Shown here in pieces: positions 22,236-32,527 of a stretch of DNA of 64,000 nt (positions are counted from its first letter, which is position 1; the number at the start of each line of letters is the position of its first letter). Origin of the DNA: Fistulifera solaris (Eukaryota; Bacillariophyta; Bacillariophyceae; Naviculales; Stauroneidaceae); NCBI GenBank assembly GCA_030295235.1, contig AP026150.1, positions 434,001 through 498,000 on the forward strand. Direction: 5' to 3'. Under the pieces are notes generated by a model, which made no database searches, was not told the DNA's origin, and was given only the letters and a program-made list of their open reading frames with translations. Position numbers and translations under genes: made by a program.

Positions 22236-24248
22236 ATGACTACTACATCAAGTACCGACTCCGAAGGTGGACTTCATAAACAATACGATGTAATACTATG
22301 TGGAACCGGCTTAATACAATCCATTGTAGCGTCCGCATTGGCTCGCGCGGGGAAAACGGTCTTGCATTGCGATGCGGCCGACTATTACGGACAACTCGAT
22401 GCCGTATGGACGTTTCCTTATTTACAGCAATTGTATTCCAAAGATGAGAATCAAAATCAAGCGGAAGGATCTATCACAACATCAACAACAACAACAACAA
22501 CAACAACAACATCAACAACATCAACTACCATTCCCGATACAGATGACACTACGTCGTGTCTTGTGCACTACTTGACCACGCAAACCGATCAAACATGTCT
22601 CACGTTTCATTCGATGCACACAAAAACAGACTTTCCTATTCTGCACATCGGAACGAAAGTAGTGACACCGTACGGAATGGGTTGTATTGAACAATTGCCA
22701 CAACCACCGCAACAACTCACTCTATCGATCGCATTGACAAATTGGACATTGACGAATGGTCGTCATCCTCGATTGTTTGTATCATCGCCCGCCGCACAAA
22801 TACAAACTCAAGCGCAAGTCGATGCGCAAACCATCTTACAACAACACAGTCGTTCCTTGGCCTTTGATATTACACCGGTCTTGGTTTACGCCGCCGGAAC
22901 GGCAGTTGATGCTTTGTTACAAAGTGGTGTCGCTGAATATTTGGAATGGAAAGCTTTGGAGGGATTGTTGTATCTCAATCCACAAACACAACGACTCGAT
23001 AAGGTCCCCTGCAATAAGAATGATATCTTTCTTAGTCCGACTTTGGGACCCATGGACAAGCGTCGTTTGATGAAATTCTTGCAATTGGCCATGGATTATT
23101 ATGGCATTGCGCAACAACCACAACCAGAGCACGAACACGAACAACATGAGTCGTCAGTTGTCACATCCTTGAACGAACGACATTTGAATCAAGGACGTTC
23201 GTTGGCGCGTCCACAGAACAAAGCGGTGCAAACAAGTGAATTGGAGGCACTGGAGCAATATATGGATATGCCCTTTTCAACGTATTTGGAAGAACAACAG
23301 AAATTGTCGCCGGCATTGATTTCGTTGGTTCGATTTGCTTTGGCGTTGGAACACGGAGATTCGTCAGTACGAGAAGGGATGCGTCAGTTGTGTCAACATA
23401 TGGGTTCTCTGGGTCGGTTCGGGACGACGGCTTTCTTGGTGCCTTTGTATGGGAGTGGAGAACTGGCACAAGCGTTTTGTCGGTCCGCGGCGGTCTACGG
23501 GGCGACGTACATGTTACGACGAACGCCGTTGGCGGTGCAAATACATGAAACGAATAGTCGAGTCAAAGGGCTTTGGTTGGCACCGATGGAAGAAGGAGCG
23601 TCACCCAAACTAATATCGTGTTCGCATGTGGTGGTTCCAGCGTCGGCCCTAAAATCTTCCGTCAAGAGCGAAAGCAAAGTTCTACGAAGAATCAGTGTTT
23701 TGCGAGGAAAGCTCATCACGGAGGGACAGCAAAGGCATGCTATTATCATCCCACCATCGACTCTGGGAAGTTCGTCGCCAATCTACGGACTATTACTGGA
23801 TGAAACGGTCAATATCGTGCCGCGGGTACCCAATGGATGCACGTTGGTACATTTGACGACCACCGTAGTTGGAGACGGCGATGCCAGCCTGCTAGAGAAG
23901 GCATTAGAAATGATTTTGGCTGATGCCAAGAATGATGTGGAAGAAATTTTTCAAACATGTTTCAGTTACGACCTTTATGAATCCGAGGGGCCTGATTCGT
24001 CTATAGAAGGTCTTCACCAAGTGCGTTGCGCTGCTCCCGGTCTTGAAGTCGATGCTGCGTTTGAAAAAGCAAAAGAAATCTTCAGCCGCATCTGTCCTAA
24101 CGATGAATTTTTAGTGATATCCAAACAACTGGAAACGGAAATCAAAGAGCGACTAGGTGACCATGCAGATGAGGACGATGACGAGAAACGCGTCTTGGAG
24201 AGCGCCATAGGTATACTTGCCGAAACCGAAAGTAAAGGGCACGAATAA
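22236..24248 (+). CDS. Rab escort protein (Rab geranylgeranyltransferase component A)
   Basis: REP presents newly made Rab GTPases to geranylgeranyltransferase II and carries them to membranes. A single exon of 670 codons. The N-terminus has the GDI/REP dinucleotide-fold signature YDVILCGTGLIQSIVASALA..GKTVLHCD....YYG. Further conserved blocks are FDITPVLVYAAGTAVDALL, VPCNKNDIF, KRRLMKFLQ, MPFSTYLEEQQKLSP and the second conserved region PLYGSGELAQAFCRSAAVYGATYMLRR. Length and the long insertions (a Thr-rich tract near residue 82 and a Gln/Glu/His tract near 290) fit REP rather than the shorter Rab GDI of about 450 residues. A Rab18 substrate gene lies 24 kb away at 47939, probably by chance. 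Confidence 0.9.
   Translation: MTTTSSTDSEGGLHKQYDVILCGTGLIQSIVASALARAGKTVLHCDAADYYGQLDAVWTFPYLQQLYSKDENQNQAEGSITTSTTTTTTTTTSTTSTTIPDTDDTTSCLVHYLTTQTDQTCLTFHSMHTKTDFPILHIGTKVVTPYGMGCIEQLPQPPQQLTLSIALTNWTLTNGRHPRLFVSSPAAQIQTQAQVDAQTILQQHSRSLAFDITPVLVYAAGTAVDALLQSGVAEYLEWKALEGLLYLNPQTQRLDKVPCNKNDIFLSPTLGPMDKRRLMKFLQLAMDYYGIAQQPQPEHEHEQHESSVVTSLNERHLNQGRSLARPQNKAVQTSELEALEQYMDMPFSTYLEEQQKLSPALISLVRFALALEHGDSSVREGMRQLCQHMGSLGRFGTTAFLVPLYGSGELAQAFCRSAAVYGATYMLRRTPLAVQIHETNSRVKGLWLAPMEEGASPKLISCSHVVVPASALKSSVKSESKVLRRISVLRGKLITEGQQRHAIIIPPSTLGSSSPIYGLLLDETVNIVPRVPNGCTLVHLTTTVVGDGDASLLEKALEMILADAKNDVEEIFQTCFSYDLYESEGPDSSIEGLHQVRCAAPGLEVDAAFEKAKEIFSRICPNDEFLVISKQLETEIKERLGDHADEDDDEKRVLESAIGILAETESKGHE
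22478..22522 (+). repeat. ACA trinucleotide repeat encoding poly-Thr in REP
   Basis: A run of ACA codons with occasional ATCA interruptions inside the REP gene. It encodes Thr/Ser in a surface insertion and is a likely site of length variation. Confidence 0.85.
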
Positions 24249-25334
24249 CCTTGAGCCTTTGTTGCTGGTTCAGGAGAAATAGCATTTATCACGCCTCGAA
24301 ACGTTACCTGAATAGCGTATAGGCTACTATAAAAATGGCTCAGACTCCTCTTTTGTTCAAATTCGAACATTATATGTCATGATGAAGACAACTTAAGTTT
24401 TGAAAGCATAAGAGTCGGAAAATTTTGAGTTTAGTTGGAACGCAGTCGTGCATAAGTGATGTCTAATGTCTACAGTGTACTTGGGGTTTTAATTCATTAT
24501 ACAGAATTCGATCGATTCAATCGCAGAAGTATTCGACATCAAGAATCGAGGTATGAATTGCAAATGCTGCTGAAGGTAAACATATCACTGTAAGCTGGGC
24601 CACTTATGTAGCTGAACAAGCAAGCAGAACGTAGGAAGGAAAGGAGCTTTTATAGCAGGCTGGCAATGGGACGGACATGTTTTTATTCATGACTGGAATC
24701 GAGTCGTGGCAAAAGTGAGTCTACTCTTGGGACTTTAGTGCATAGTGCACAGAAGTCAAAAAGTTGCTGCGTTTCGCGTTATGCACGTGTTCCATGTTGA
24801 AAATTTTCCTTTCTCTAGCTGACTAGCTATCAAAGACATAGTTGGCTACTTTTGTCATACATTTTGAATAAGTGACATCGGGAATGCTCCCTTATCATTC
24901 AATGAACTTTACCTTTCGTTTTTTAACAGGACTGGATTTCAGTCACGCGACATGAGATATTTTTTGAAAATGCGGATCTATGCACGCCCGCCGAGCTTGT
25001 CGTGACGAATGACTTTCGGTTCGCTAAAAATTGACCGTTGGGAATGAGAGAAAGACACCCAAAAAGCAAGGCGAGTCGGAGAACGTCTTTGCTTTGAAGT
25101 TGTTTGTAACTCAATCAATCATCATCATCGAAAACGGGGAATGACGACCTGCTTATTGCCTTTGTAGTTTGATTTTCCCTGTTCTTTGTTTATCATCGTT
25201 TCACAAACTGCCTTTTTTCAATAAAATTGCGCCATAGTGTTTTGAAAGTTGTCACTAGATAACGTACGAAACGCAATCATTCTTACTTTTGAACGAATGA
25301 TTAGATATTCAACAATTCAATTACTCGATAAATC
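24249..25334. other. Intergenic region of about 1.1 kb
   Basis: No supported gene. Short frames on both strands (for example 24923-25114, minus) lack recognisable sequence. No tRNA-like or repeat structure was seen. Confidence 0.5.
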
Positions 25335-25652
25335 ATGCCATCCTTCAAACAGGTATCTTTTCCGCCTTACTCACTGGAAGAAGCACGTCAGGACTTCGGG
25401 CCTTGCGGAGCCATACTATACGCCCTTCAACGCTATGATCCAGCGGACATGGATGCTTACATGCTCTTCGGCCTAGAGGCTTGCTGGAAACAGCACAAAA
25501 CTTGCCACTCGGCCGCTCAATCACTCCATGTGTCACTTCTACAGCCAGTTTTCACGGCTGTTTCGCCAGACTTGTTGCCTTTGCATTTGAAAAAGGTACG
25601 CGAGGCTGTGCACGGTATCGATTGGGTGCAAGCAATCAAAAATCATCAGTGA
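25335..25652 (+). CDS. Small hypothetical protein, 105 residues
   Basis: An isolated ATG-started frame with ordinary composition: MPSFKQVSFPPYSLEEARQ, a Cys/Trp-containing centre (LEACWKQHKTCHSAAQ) and a helical end (LHLKKVREAVHGIDWVQ). It has no signal peptide, membrane helix or known motif. I do not recognise it. The composition looks coding and it stands in an otherwise empty 1.7-kb stretch, but transcript evidence would be needed. It could also be one exon of a larger gene. Confidence 0.4.
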   Translation: MPSFKQVSFPPYSLEEARQDFGPCGAILYALQRYDPADMDAYMLFGLEACWKQHKTCHSAAQSLHVSLLQPVFTAVSPDLLPLHLKKVREAVHGIDWVQAIKNHQ

Positions 25653-26007
25653 AACTGAAGACTCTCGCAGAAATTAATCAAGATTGCACTTGTATGCCTC
25701 AGGATCTTACAATTACGGCACTTTATGACATTGTTTCATTGTAGTTGCATAATTAATATTTCATACATTCTCCACATTATCAACCTACACTTTAAGTAAA
25801 TTGTGAGTCTATAGGATATTAATGAAAGTCTATTGTGAATGGATAAGGGAAATAAAATTTCGGTATTTTCTTGTTCTCGAACTGCATCCCAGTGTGTGTA
25901 GTATGTATCTCATTTCGTTTCAGTGGAAATTCTATTGTCGTGTTGTATGTTTCATGTAACATATATCTCCCGAATGTTTTCCGCGCGCAACAATCAACGG
26001 CGCTTAG
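25653..26007. other. Convergent intergenic spacer
   Basis: 355 AT-rich bases between the small ORF and the 3' end of the coiled-coil gene. Nothing supported. Confidence 0.5.
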
Positions 26008-27328
26008 TTACGGCGAAGCACTGCGCTTCTTGAACTCGCCGTCAGCTTTTGACTTGCTCCCAGCCACCTTTTCGAGTCGACGAAGTGCCCGATTCTGAGC
26101 TCGACGCTCCAGTTCCCCCTTCACGCCTAACTTGGGCACCCATTTTCCTTCTTGAAAGTGAAAAAACTCGTGAAAGTTGGGATTCCAACGGCGAAACTGG
26201 CGCACAATTGAAGCTTTTTGCACCTTGCGTTTGGACTCGGAGCCAGGCGAGACAGGTAAGTGAGTGTGATCCGAGACTTCCGAGCCGTAGGTGTGCATCA
26301 ACTCTAACATGTCACTACCATGAAAAAGGATTTTAAACGTGAGGTACATCGCAGCAAACTTGGGAAGAGCCATCAAATGCAGACACTTACGCAACGGGAA
26401 TTTGCGAAATCTTTCCGACGGGAAGCTGACGCAGCTCATCCACTTGGGCTTGGAGGTCTTCGATCGCTTGCTGTAACGTTTCCACGAGTCGGTTTCGTTC
26501 CCCCAGTTCGTATCGAAGAAGCGCATTGTCTCGGGCAAGTTCGTCTAATACTTGTTGATGATTCGATACTGACGGCGTACTAGTCCAGGATGTTTGCCAA
26601 GGCCCAGTTCGAGCGGCACCAGGCTCGATCACAAAGGGAGGCGTGGTGGATCCGCTACTCGAGGATATTCTGCCGTGGCCATGCAATTCTGATCGTCCAT
26701 CAAAACGCGGTTGCAAAGGAGCTGCACCACGCTGTCGAATAACTGTGGTAGTTGTCGTCGTTACCGAAACTCTTGAGCCATCCGGCGACGTTGAGACGAC
26801 TAGCCGCTTGTTGGAAGAGTCGGATTCATCCGCACTTCGTTTGCGCGTGTTCCCGGTGCTCACTGGTGGTGCAAAGGCAGCATGGACTGCCTGCGGATGA
26901 CGACAAAAGGCGGATGAGCTAGAGGCCGGAAAGGTATTCTCTGGAAGTTCTTGACTCTTGTCCTCAAAACTATTCGATCTTTCGTTGTTGATCGGAAACA
27001 TCATAGAGCTCCACTTTTCCGCCCACGAGGAACTGGACTGTAGGGAAGAAACGAAAGGCGACGCAGTACGACCGTCTAAAGTATATCCTACTGAGAGCGA
27101 CGGCGAGGTTTCAGGAGAAGCGGAACCTACGGTATGACAGTGCTTAGGGGAGACGAGATCAGTCGACGGTGTTTGAGCAGCAATTTCGGTTGAAGGAGAA
27201 ACTCGAGCGGGGTTTTCCAGATCATTCTTCCAAGCGGCCGTCTGCGAAAGAAGCTCCAGATTGCTGGATGCTCGAGGGATTGATGATTCTGTTCTACTTG
27301 AACAACGACTTGGCTCTGTCATTACCAT
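26008..27328 (-). CDS. Serine-rich protein with a coiled coil, function unknown
   Basis: Two exons: 27328-26391, then 26314-26008, around a 76-nt intron with a GTAAGT donor and a TAG acceptor. The splice joins QIPV/A to DMLELMHTYGS in frame. Residues 1-250 are low in complexity and rich in Ser, Thr and Pro, with TTTTTTV near 200. Residues about 263-305 form a clear coiled coil (VLDELARDNALLRYELGERN, then LVETLQQAIEDLQAQVDEL). The exon 2 part is basic (RQFRRWNPNFHEFFHF, GELERRAQNRALRRLEK). There is no basic region directly before the heptads, so a bZIP call is not supported. It could be a scaffold or a diatom-specific nuclear protein. The first codons read MVMTEPS, so the start could be the ATG at 27328 or 27322. 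Confidence 0.7.
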
Positions 27329-28074
27329 AGGTCATCCTGTTGCATGGCAACAAAAGTGTGTGCTCTTCGCTTGGCTTGAGAAGAAAACAAAATCGAATCA
27401 ATCGAGATGAAGGGAGAAGGGAGTGTGACCCTGCTCCTATTTTCATGTTCTATAGTCCAAGATACTATCGTCTAATCTGTGGAAGGAATCAGTAGACCCA
27501 TACCTGGTATCTACGAGGGAATGTGGATTTCTGGATACTCCGAATGTCGACGTCGTCGACCGCGGTGGGCCGCACGATACGGTAAATGGCTCGCCGACCG
27601 TTAATATGAAAACCCGAGATAGCCGTTTCCTAATTAGAGTTATTTAAAATGGAGCACCGGTATTCAAATGCATATGTGACCTTTTCCACCTCCGAAAAGT
27701 AGAGAATTTTAGACGTGCTGCTGGTTAGCTGCTGAAACACGAAACAGCTCTTGTCCCACTTGAGATAATGCTCGCCGAAACGACAGCTCGAGTTTTAGGG
27801 TCAACCTTGCTGGGCAGAGGACGCAGAGATCTCATTAGCTAATCAAACACAACCATAAAAGATAATCTTGTGTAGGATGCTGCATTCAACCCCTGACTTG
27901 TCGCAGTGTCTACAGATTTAAATAGGAAAGAGCTGCTCGCAATTTGGCGTCGTTCTAACTCTTTAAAAACTACGCCATGGCCCGTGCATGTGTTAAGAAT
28001 CATTAGCTATGCGTCAGTCATCATCAGCAGAGGTCCTTCTGATATTCTGCTTCTTCTTTTTAGCATGAAAGCCA
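27329..28074. other. Intergenic region of about 750 bases
   Basis: No supported gene. It should contain the promoter of the coiled-coil gene and the 3' end of the WBP4-like gene. Confidence 0.5.
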
Positions 28075-29370
28075 CTAGCCTTTTTTTTGAAACTCGACAG
28101 GCCTCCCGTTACTAATCTTTTTTGCAACTAGATCATGGACGCTGAGCGCGCTTCCTCTATTTCCATCCATGTCATTATGAATATTCACACCCTTGTATCC
28201 ATCTTTCTCTCCCCGGTTCCAGATATCATAGGCTCCCAGAGCCGAATCACCAGCCGATTGAACAGCTGCTTCCTCCATGCGTCTCTCTTCTTTCCTCTTT
28301 TCTTCACGAGCCTGTTCTACGGCCGCCAGTCGACGTTGTTCTCGAAGTCTCGCTCTTTCCTCTTGAAGTTCTTTGCGGGCTGTAGTACGTTTGATATGAA
28401 CAGTGGTCCACTGTGATAATCCCGTTGCCTCGTCGATTTCGGCCTTTTCTGACTCGGCAAAAACTTCCTCTCCATCATAGCCGGCTAGAATGCGCGCTTC
28501 CTCTACAGTATCTGGAATCCGTTCATCTTGATTCCCATCGAGAATGATTCTTATCCGCGTCAATGGGACCGACTTTTGTATCCTTTCTTCGGTATCTTCT
28601 GGCGAAGCCAAGAATGCAACATCCACAGCTTTGAGACTCACCAAATCATCTTCCTTTTTTCGCTGCAGTGCAACGATAAGTGCTGGTTTCCACAGGGAAG
28701 CATACGCTGGTAAACGTTGTTCTGCTGGGGTGGCTTGCGCCGATCCGTGCCACAATTGAATCGGCATCTCTTCTTCTAACAAATCGCCAAAGACGTGACC
28801 TTCCAAATAAGTAACTTCTTTGTCGTCTGCACTGATTTGTGTGTAATAACCTTCATTAGCGGCCAATTTGCGTTTTCTTTGAACTATTTGATCGTCATCT
28901 TCTTGATCTCCTTCCTTTGGTTTCGCCTTTTCCTCACTTCGTTGCTTCTTTCGAGCCTGCCATTCCTTCATTTCCAGTTTCGAATTTCCCTGCGATGGCG
29001 GCGGCTGTGTCGGAAGCGGTGGTGGCGGCGGAGGAGGTGCGAATGAAGTTGTGAAAGACGGAACAGCCACAGGAATGGGTGCAGGGTACAATGATGGTCC
29101 AGCAAAATGCGTCAAATCTTGAGCCAGTGACGACCGCGCCGCCGCTTCCATTTGTGCTAGCGAATTTTGCAGAGCTTTCGACTTGGCTTCTTCTTTTTGT
29201 TGGTTTTTTCGTTTCTCTTTCATCTGCTCTTCCACCTTCTCACGATGTTTCTTCCCATTCTCATGCAGCAATATGGATTGTCGATCGGAACCCATCCACA
29301 CATTGCAGAAGGCGCAATAATGGCGCTCATTGTTGCGCCATGGTTCCTTTCGTTTTCCAGTGCTTGACAT
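28075..29370 (-). CDS. WBP4/FBP21-like spliceosomal protein with a U1-type zinc finger
   Basis: The N-terminus has a matrin/U1-C type C2H2 finger, HYCAFCNVWMGSDRQSILLHENGKKH, with cysteines and histidines in canonical spacing. This is the mark of WW-domain-binding protein 4 (FBP21), a component of pre-mRNA splicing complexes. After a long basic helix (REKVEEQMKEKRKNQQKEE) come a polyproline stretch (PPPPPPPLPTQPPP) and a region with GYYTQI, VTYLEGHVFG and EIDEATGLSQWTTV. The C-terminal helix is ER/K-rich and ends near YKGVNIHND. I see no complete WW domain. 'GLSQWTTV' resembles part of the conserved tail seen in the family. A single exon of 431 codons. Confidence 0.8.
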   Translation of the reverse strand: MSSTGKRKEPWRNNERHYCAFCNVWMGSDRQSILLHENGKKHREKVEEQMKEKRKNQQKEEAKSKALQNSLAQMEAAARSSLAQDLTHFAGPSLYPAPIPVAVPSFTTSFAPPPPPPPLPTQPPPSQGNSKLEMKEWQARKKQRSEEKAKPKEGDQEDDDQIVQRKRKLAANEGYYTQISADDKEVTYLEGHVFGDLLEEEMPIQLWHGSAQATPAEQRLPAYASLWKPALIVALQRKKEDDLVSLKAVDVAFLASPEDTEERIQKSVPLTRIRIILDGNQDERIPDTVEEARILAGYDGEEVFAESEKAEIDEATGLSQWTTVHIKRTTARKELQEERARLREQRRLAAVEQAREEKRKEERRMEEAAVQSAGDSALGAYDIWNRGEKDGYKGVNIHNDMDGNRGSALSVHDLVAKKISNGRPVEFQKKG

Positions 29371-29900
29371 TTGTAATATCTACATGCAATTAGGCAATGA
29401 ATGAATAGGTTTTCAATGCCGGTATTCATGTTGTGGACTACTCCGTAATACTTTGTAGTAACATTCAATGTTCAGCGCGACGATGGTGATTTTTGTTGTC
29501 GTTGGACTGAATCACGTTAGAGTTAGGTTTTTCTACCGCGTGCCGCATTACGCATTACCCTATTTTGAGAGTGCTGTTCGTAGTTAAGGTTAACGTTAAA
29601 GTAGCCGACTTGCAGTCCCGTCACTTTTCCATGATCTCAGACCCCTTTTTGTTCAAGTGATCTGCAGGTTGATACCAGACATCAGTGTATCTATTGGTAT
29701 TGTAGCTCGTAAAACCGTCGTTTGGTTGAGTTAGTTAAGGTATTTATTTCGATCCATGAACCTATTATCTATCGGTGCCGTTTTATCATACAAGGACACG
29801 TGCTACTATGGATCAATAAATCTCTCACTAGTCGGTTCTCTTACCTCATTAAAAATAATCTATATCTATCTGTGGCTTAAGTTCTATCGGCTTCTGCATT
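29371..29900. other. Intergenic spacer between minus strand genes
   Basis: 530 bases holding one TACTCCGTA (29439-29447) and no gene. An open + strand frame from 29756 runs into the TLDc gene in antisense and is rejected. Confidence 0.5.
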
Positions 29901-30918
29901 CTACATCTTCCGAGAATCACAAAGAAACGAAGCAGCCAACATCGATTGCAGACCGTAGACTTCTACATCGGCAACTTCAAATGATCCACCGGATACCAAT
30001 GGTGGATTTCCAAAAGTACGACAGTGTCCCGTTTGACCGCGAGTCAAGTGATCACACAGAATCCATCCAAAATCTCCACCGCCTCCCATACAAATCATTT
30101 GTCGATTCGTGTCACAAATTTGACAGTAATCATTGGATCCAGTCCACGAGAAGATCTGTAAAGGGGTTTCTGAAGGTGACCTTTCTATACGCGATTCCGT
30201 ATTGAGACCCGGAATAATTTCTTCTGGACACGACGCGAATAAAAACGATTGACCGGTTCCATAGTAGGCTCCTGGTTTAGTAATACGATCCGGCGCGGCT
30301 TGCCACGGTTGTGATGCGAAACCCCCCAAAACATGCCCTTCTACGGTTCGGATCACCAATATAGTATTTGTGAATGCGGAACATGAGTCGAGTAACTTGA
30401 TGAACGAATCTCCATCCCGACCAATGGCAAAACATCGATGCCACGGATTCATCTTCAAAGATTCGGGTAAACACGAATGAAGTTGCTGCATCATTGCGTC
30501 CGTCAAGATGCGTGGAGAGTGCAATAAATCTTCCAATGATTCGGGAACCACACTATGCATGAAATCATGATCCATGATATTTGAATCTTGTGAATTATCC
30601 TCCGAAGAATCATCGGTATCATCCGATGATTCTTCTTGCGTAGACACGGTCGTGGGGAGAGTCTCGTTTCTGGTCCCAGAATCTCGAGGTAGTAGTCTTT
30701 TGAGTCGGCGTGGTCGCTGCAGAAAATACGCCTCTTTCTTTGATTAGTATTATAGCATCATCATCAGCATCATCATCGAAAGATGAAACTCGATCGACGT
30801 TGTCCGCGGAAGTCAACCATACGGAAGCTTTCGACGGAGGAAGAAGACGTCGTATCCACGGCGGTGAACAGCAAGAATCATCATTGGGTTTCTTCGGCAA
30901 AGAATGCTTCGTCGACAT
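29901..30918 (-). CDS. TLDc domain protein
   Basis: TLDc proteins (OXR1/NCOA7 family) regulate V-ATPase and oxidative-stress tolerance. The main frame shows PRILTDAMMQQLHSCLPESLK, WHRCFAIGRDGDSFIKLLDSC, TILVIRTVEGHVLGGFASQPW, YYGTGQSFLFA, and the C-terminal GGGGDFGWILCDHL...GS...FEVADVEVYGL, which is the complete TLDc order. The start is the ATG at 30918. A TTTTCTGCAG acceptor ending at 30717 joins the second exon in frame (RPRRLKRLLPRDSG). The matching donor is probably GTATGG at 30822, giving a 106-nt intron, although GT sites 20-40 bases further in are also in phase. An acidic Ser/Asp run (EESSDDTDDSSED) precedes the domain. No other domain is seen. Confidence 0.85.
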
Positions 30919-31496
30919 GATAGAATGATGAAACCCGAACGCACGCTTTGTTAACGCTTGTAAAACTTTCCCTCCTCTTCGTTGAATGCCTATTTCCTCT
31001 TCGTCGGAACGCTTTTACTGACGACAATTCTTCACTCAGTTATTCCTCCGGTCGACAACTCCACTTTAATCTCGACATGCTGTTGTTCCTTTGTTGCTAT
31101 CTTTCGTCACCAGCAGTTGTCGAATGAACCAACGTCATTTTCTAGCAAAACAGGGGTGCAACGGCTCGTTTGGTTTTTCATTCTTGCGGGAGTTCTGGCT
31201 CGCCCCACTGTCCGTTGAAATTATGCACTACAGAACGATAGTCCGTTGTATATTCTTTGTGACATCGCTAGTTCGTGTGCTGAAATAATGTCATCCGACA
31301 AGGGATACGGGATTTAACATGTATGTCGTACGGTTATCTTCTCCAAGAACGTGCTTCGTACACGGCTTTGATTTTCTCCACCCTCGCATGCTTTCCGTCT
31401 TCTCACAATATACCTGGTATTTGCTTCGCTCCTTCAATCTAACCTTCCTCTCTTTACGGTCGTGTCGATTTCCCTTTTGTAACATACACACATAAG
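30919..31496. promoter_or_regulatory. Bidirectional promoter region, TLDc / MMAB
   Basis: 578 bases between divergent genes. No ORF is supported. Promoters for both genes must lie here. Confidence 0.5.
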
Positions 31497-32462
31497 ATGC
31501 AAGACATTGAAGAAATACACCGCCTGGCGGTAGAACAAGGATCGACTACGTATATTGACCCGGACACGGGCTTTACGGTCTTTACCGAATTGGCCCATCG
31601 ACGGAGAGGTTTTTGTTGTGAAAATCAGTGTCGTCATTGCCCGTACGATCACGTGAATGTGCGAGGAAAAACGAAAACACGAAAAGTGGCACTGGTCGAA
31701 GAAGAAGACTCTACCAGAGGCAATCCACCACCCTCCAAAGGAGGACGACATGGTGGACGACTTACATCCAAGAATGTGCCGTACACACGTACGGGGGATG
31801 CCGGGACGAGTACTTTATTGACGGGAGAGCGCCGTCTTAAAACCGATCTTTCGTTTGAAGCGATGGGGACGGTCGATGAATTGTGTTCAGCGGTCGGTGT
31901 TGTGTATGCGGAATTGCAACCACAGCAAGATGCCCGGCTCGACGAATGGTTGTTGGAGATCATGTCACGGCTGTTTGATGTAGGCTCCCATTTGGCAAAA
32001 CCGCGGCGTGTTATTGATGAAGACGATGATGATGATGATAAGGAAGAAGAAGAGATTTTTGTCGCTGATGGTATCGGAGGTGGATTTCGTTCGGAACACA
32101 TTGATACATTGGAAGACTGGATCGATCTATTGACCGAAGAATTGCCCGAATTGACATCTTTTATATTACCAACGGGGACCAAAGCCGCGGCCTTCTGTCA
32201 TGTGGCTCGCACCGTGTGTCGACGCGCCGAACGATGCGTGGTACCGCTGGTGGAGGCCCGAGTGTGTGATCCTCGTGCGTTGCATTATTTAAACCGATTG
32301 TCCGATTTCTTGTTTGCGGCGGCGCGCTATGCCAATGTAAAGCTTGGAACGAAGCGAGAAGAAATTCTGTACCGCAAACCGAACCGTATCGCCCAACAAC
32401 GGCAGCGTGTGGTGGTGTCCACCCGGTCGAACACGACGAAAGACGAAAAGGACAACAGCTAG
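31497..32462 (+). CDS. MMAB: Cob(I)alamin adenosyltransferase (PduO/MMAB type) with an N-terminal DUF5522-like cysteine module
   Basis: The enzyme transfers the adenosyl group of ATP to cob(I)alamin to make AdoCbl, the cofactor of methylmalonyl-CoA mutase. Residues about 95-305 carry the family marks: the ATP-binding loop TRTGDAGTSTLLTGER, a helix with MGTVDELCSAVG, the RTVCRRAER arginine helix and YLNRLSDFLFAAARY. An Asp/Glu-rich insertion (DEDDDDDDKEEEE, residues about 174-186) is unusual. Residues 1-60 hold a separate module with TYIDPDTGFTVFT and GFCCENQCRHCPYDH, a cysteine pattern I associate with DUF5522, fused here. No mitochondrial targeting peptide is evident because that module occupies the N-terminus. 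A single exon of 321 codons. Confidence 0.92.
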   Translation: MQDIEEIHRLAVEQGSTTYIDPDTGFTVFTELAHRRRGFCCENQCRHCPYDHVNVRGKTKTRKVALVEEEDSTRGNPPPSKGGRHGGRLTSKNVPYTRTGDAGTSTLLTGERRLKTDLSFEAMGTVDELCSAVGVVYAELQPQQDARLDEWLLEIMSRLFDVGSHLAKPRRVIDEDDDDDDKEEEEIFVADGIGGGFRSEHIDTLEDWIDLLTEELPELTSFILPTGTKAAAFCHVARTVCRRAERCVVPLVEARVCDPRALHYLNRLSDFLFAAARYANVKLGTKREEILYRKPNRIAQQRQRVVVSTRSNTTKDEKDNS

Positions 32463-32527
32463 CCATGTCTTGGTAATTCAAAACATTTGACTGTAAGACA
32501 GTATTAATTACCATTAACTTTCTGTTG

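Noticed and set aside
28500-30000. Antisense frames over the WBP4-like gene read as hydrophobic protein
   Set aside because: Hydrophobic translations arise from the reverse of Lys/Glu-rich codons. No independent support.
29756-30205. 149-codon + strand ORF
   Set aside because: Its second half is antisense to the TLDc domain. The first half is AT-rich spacer.
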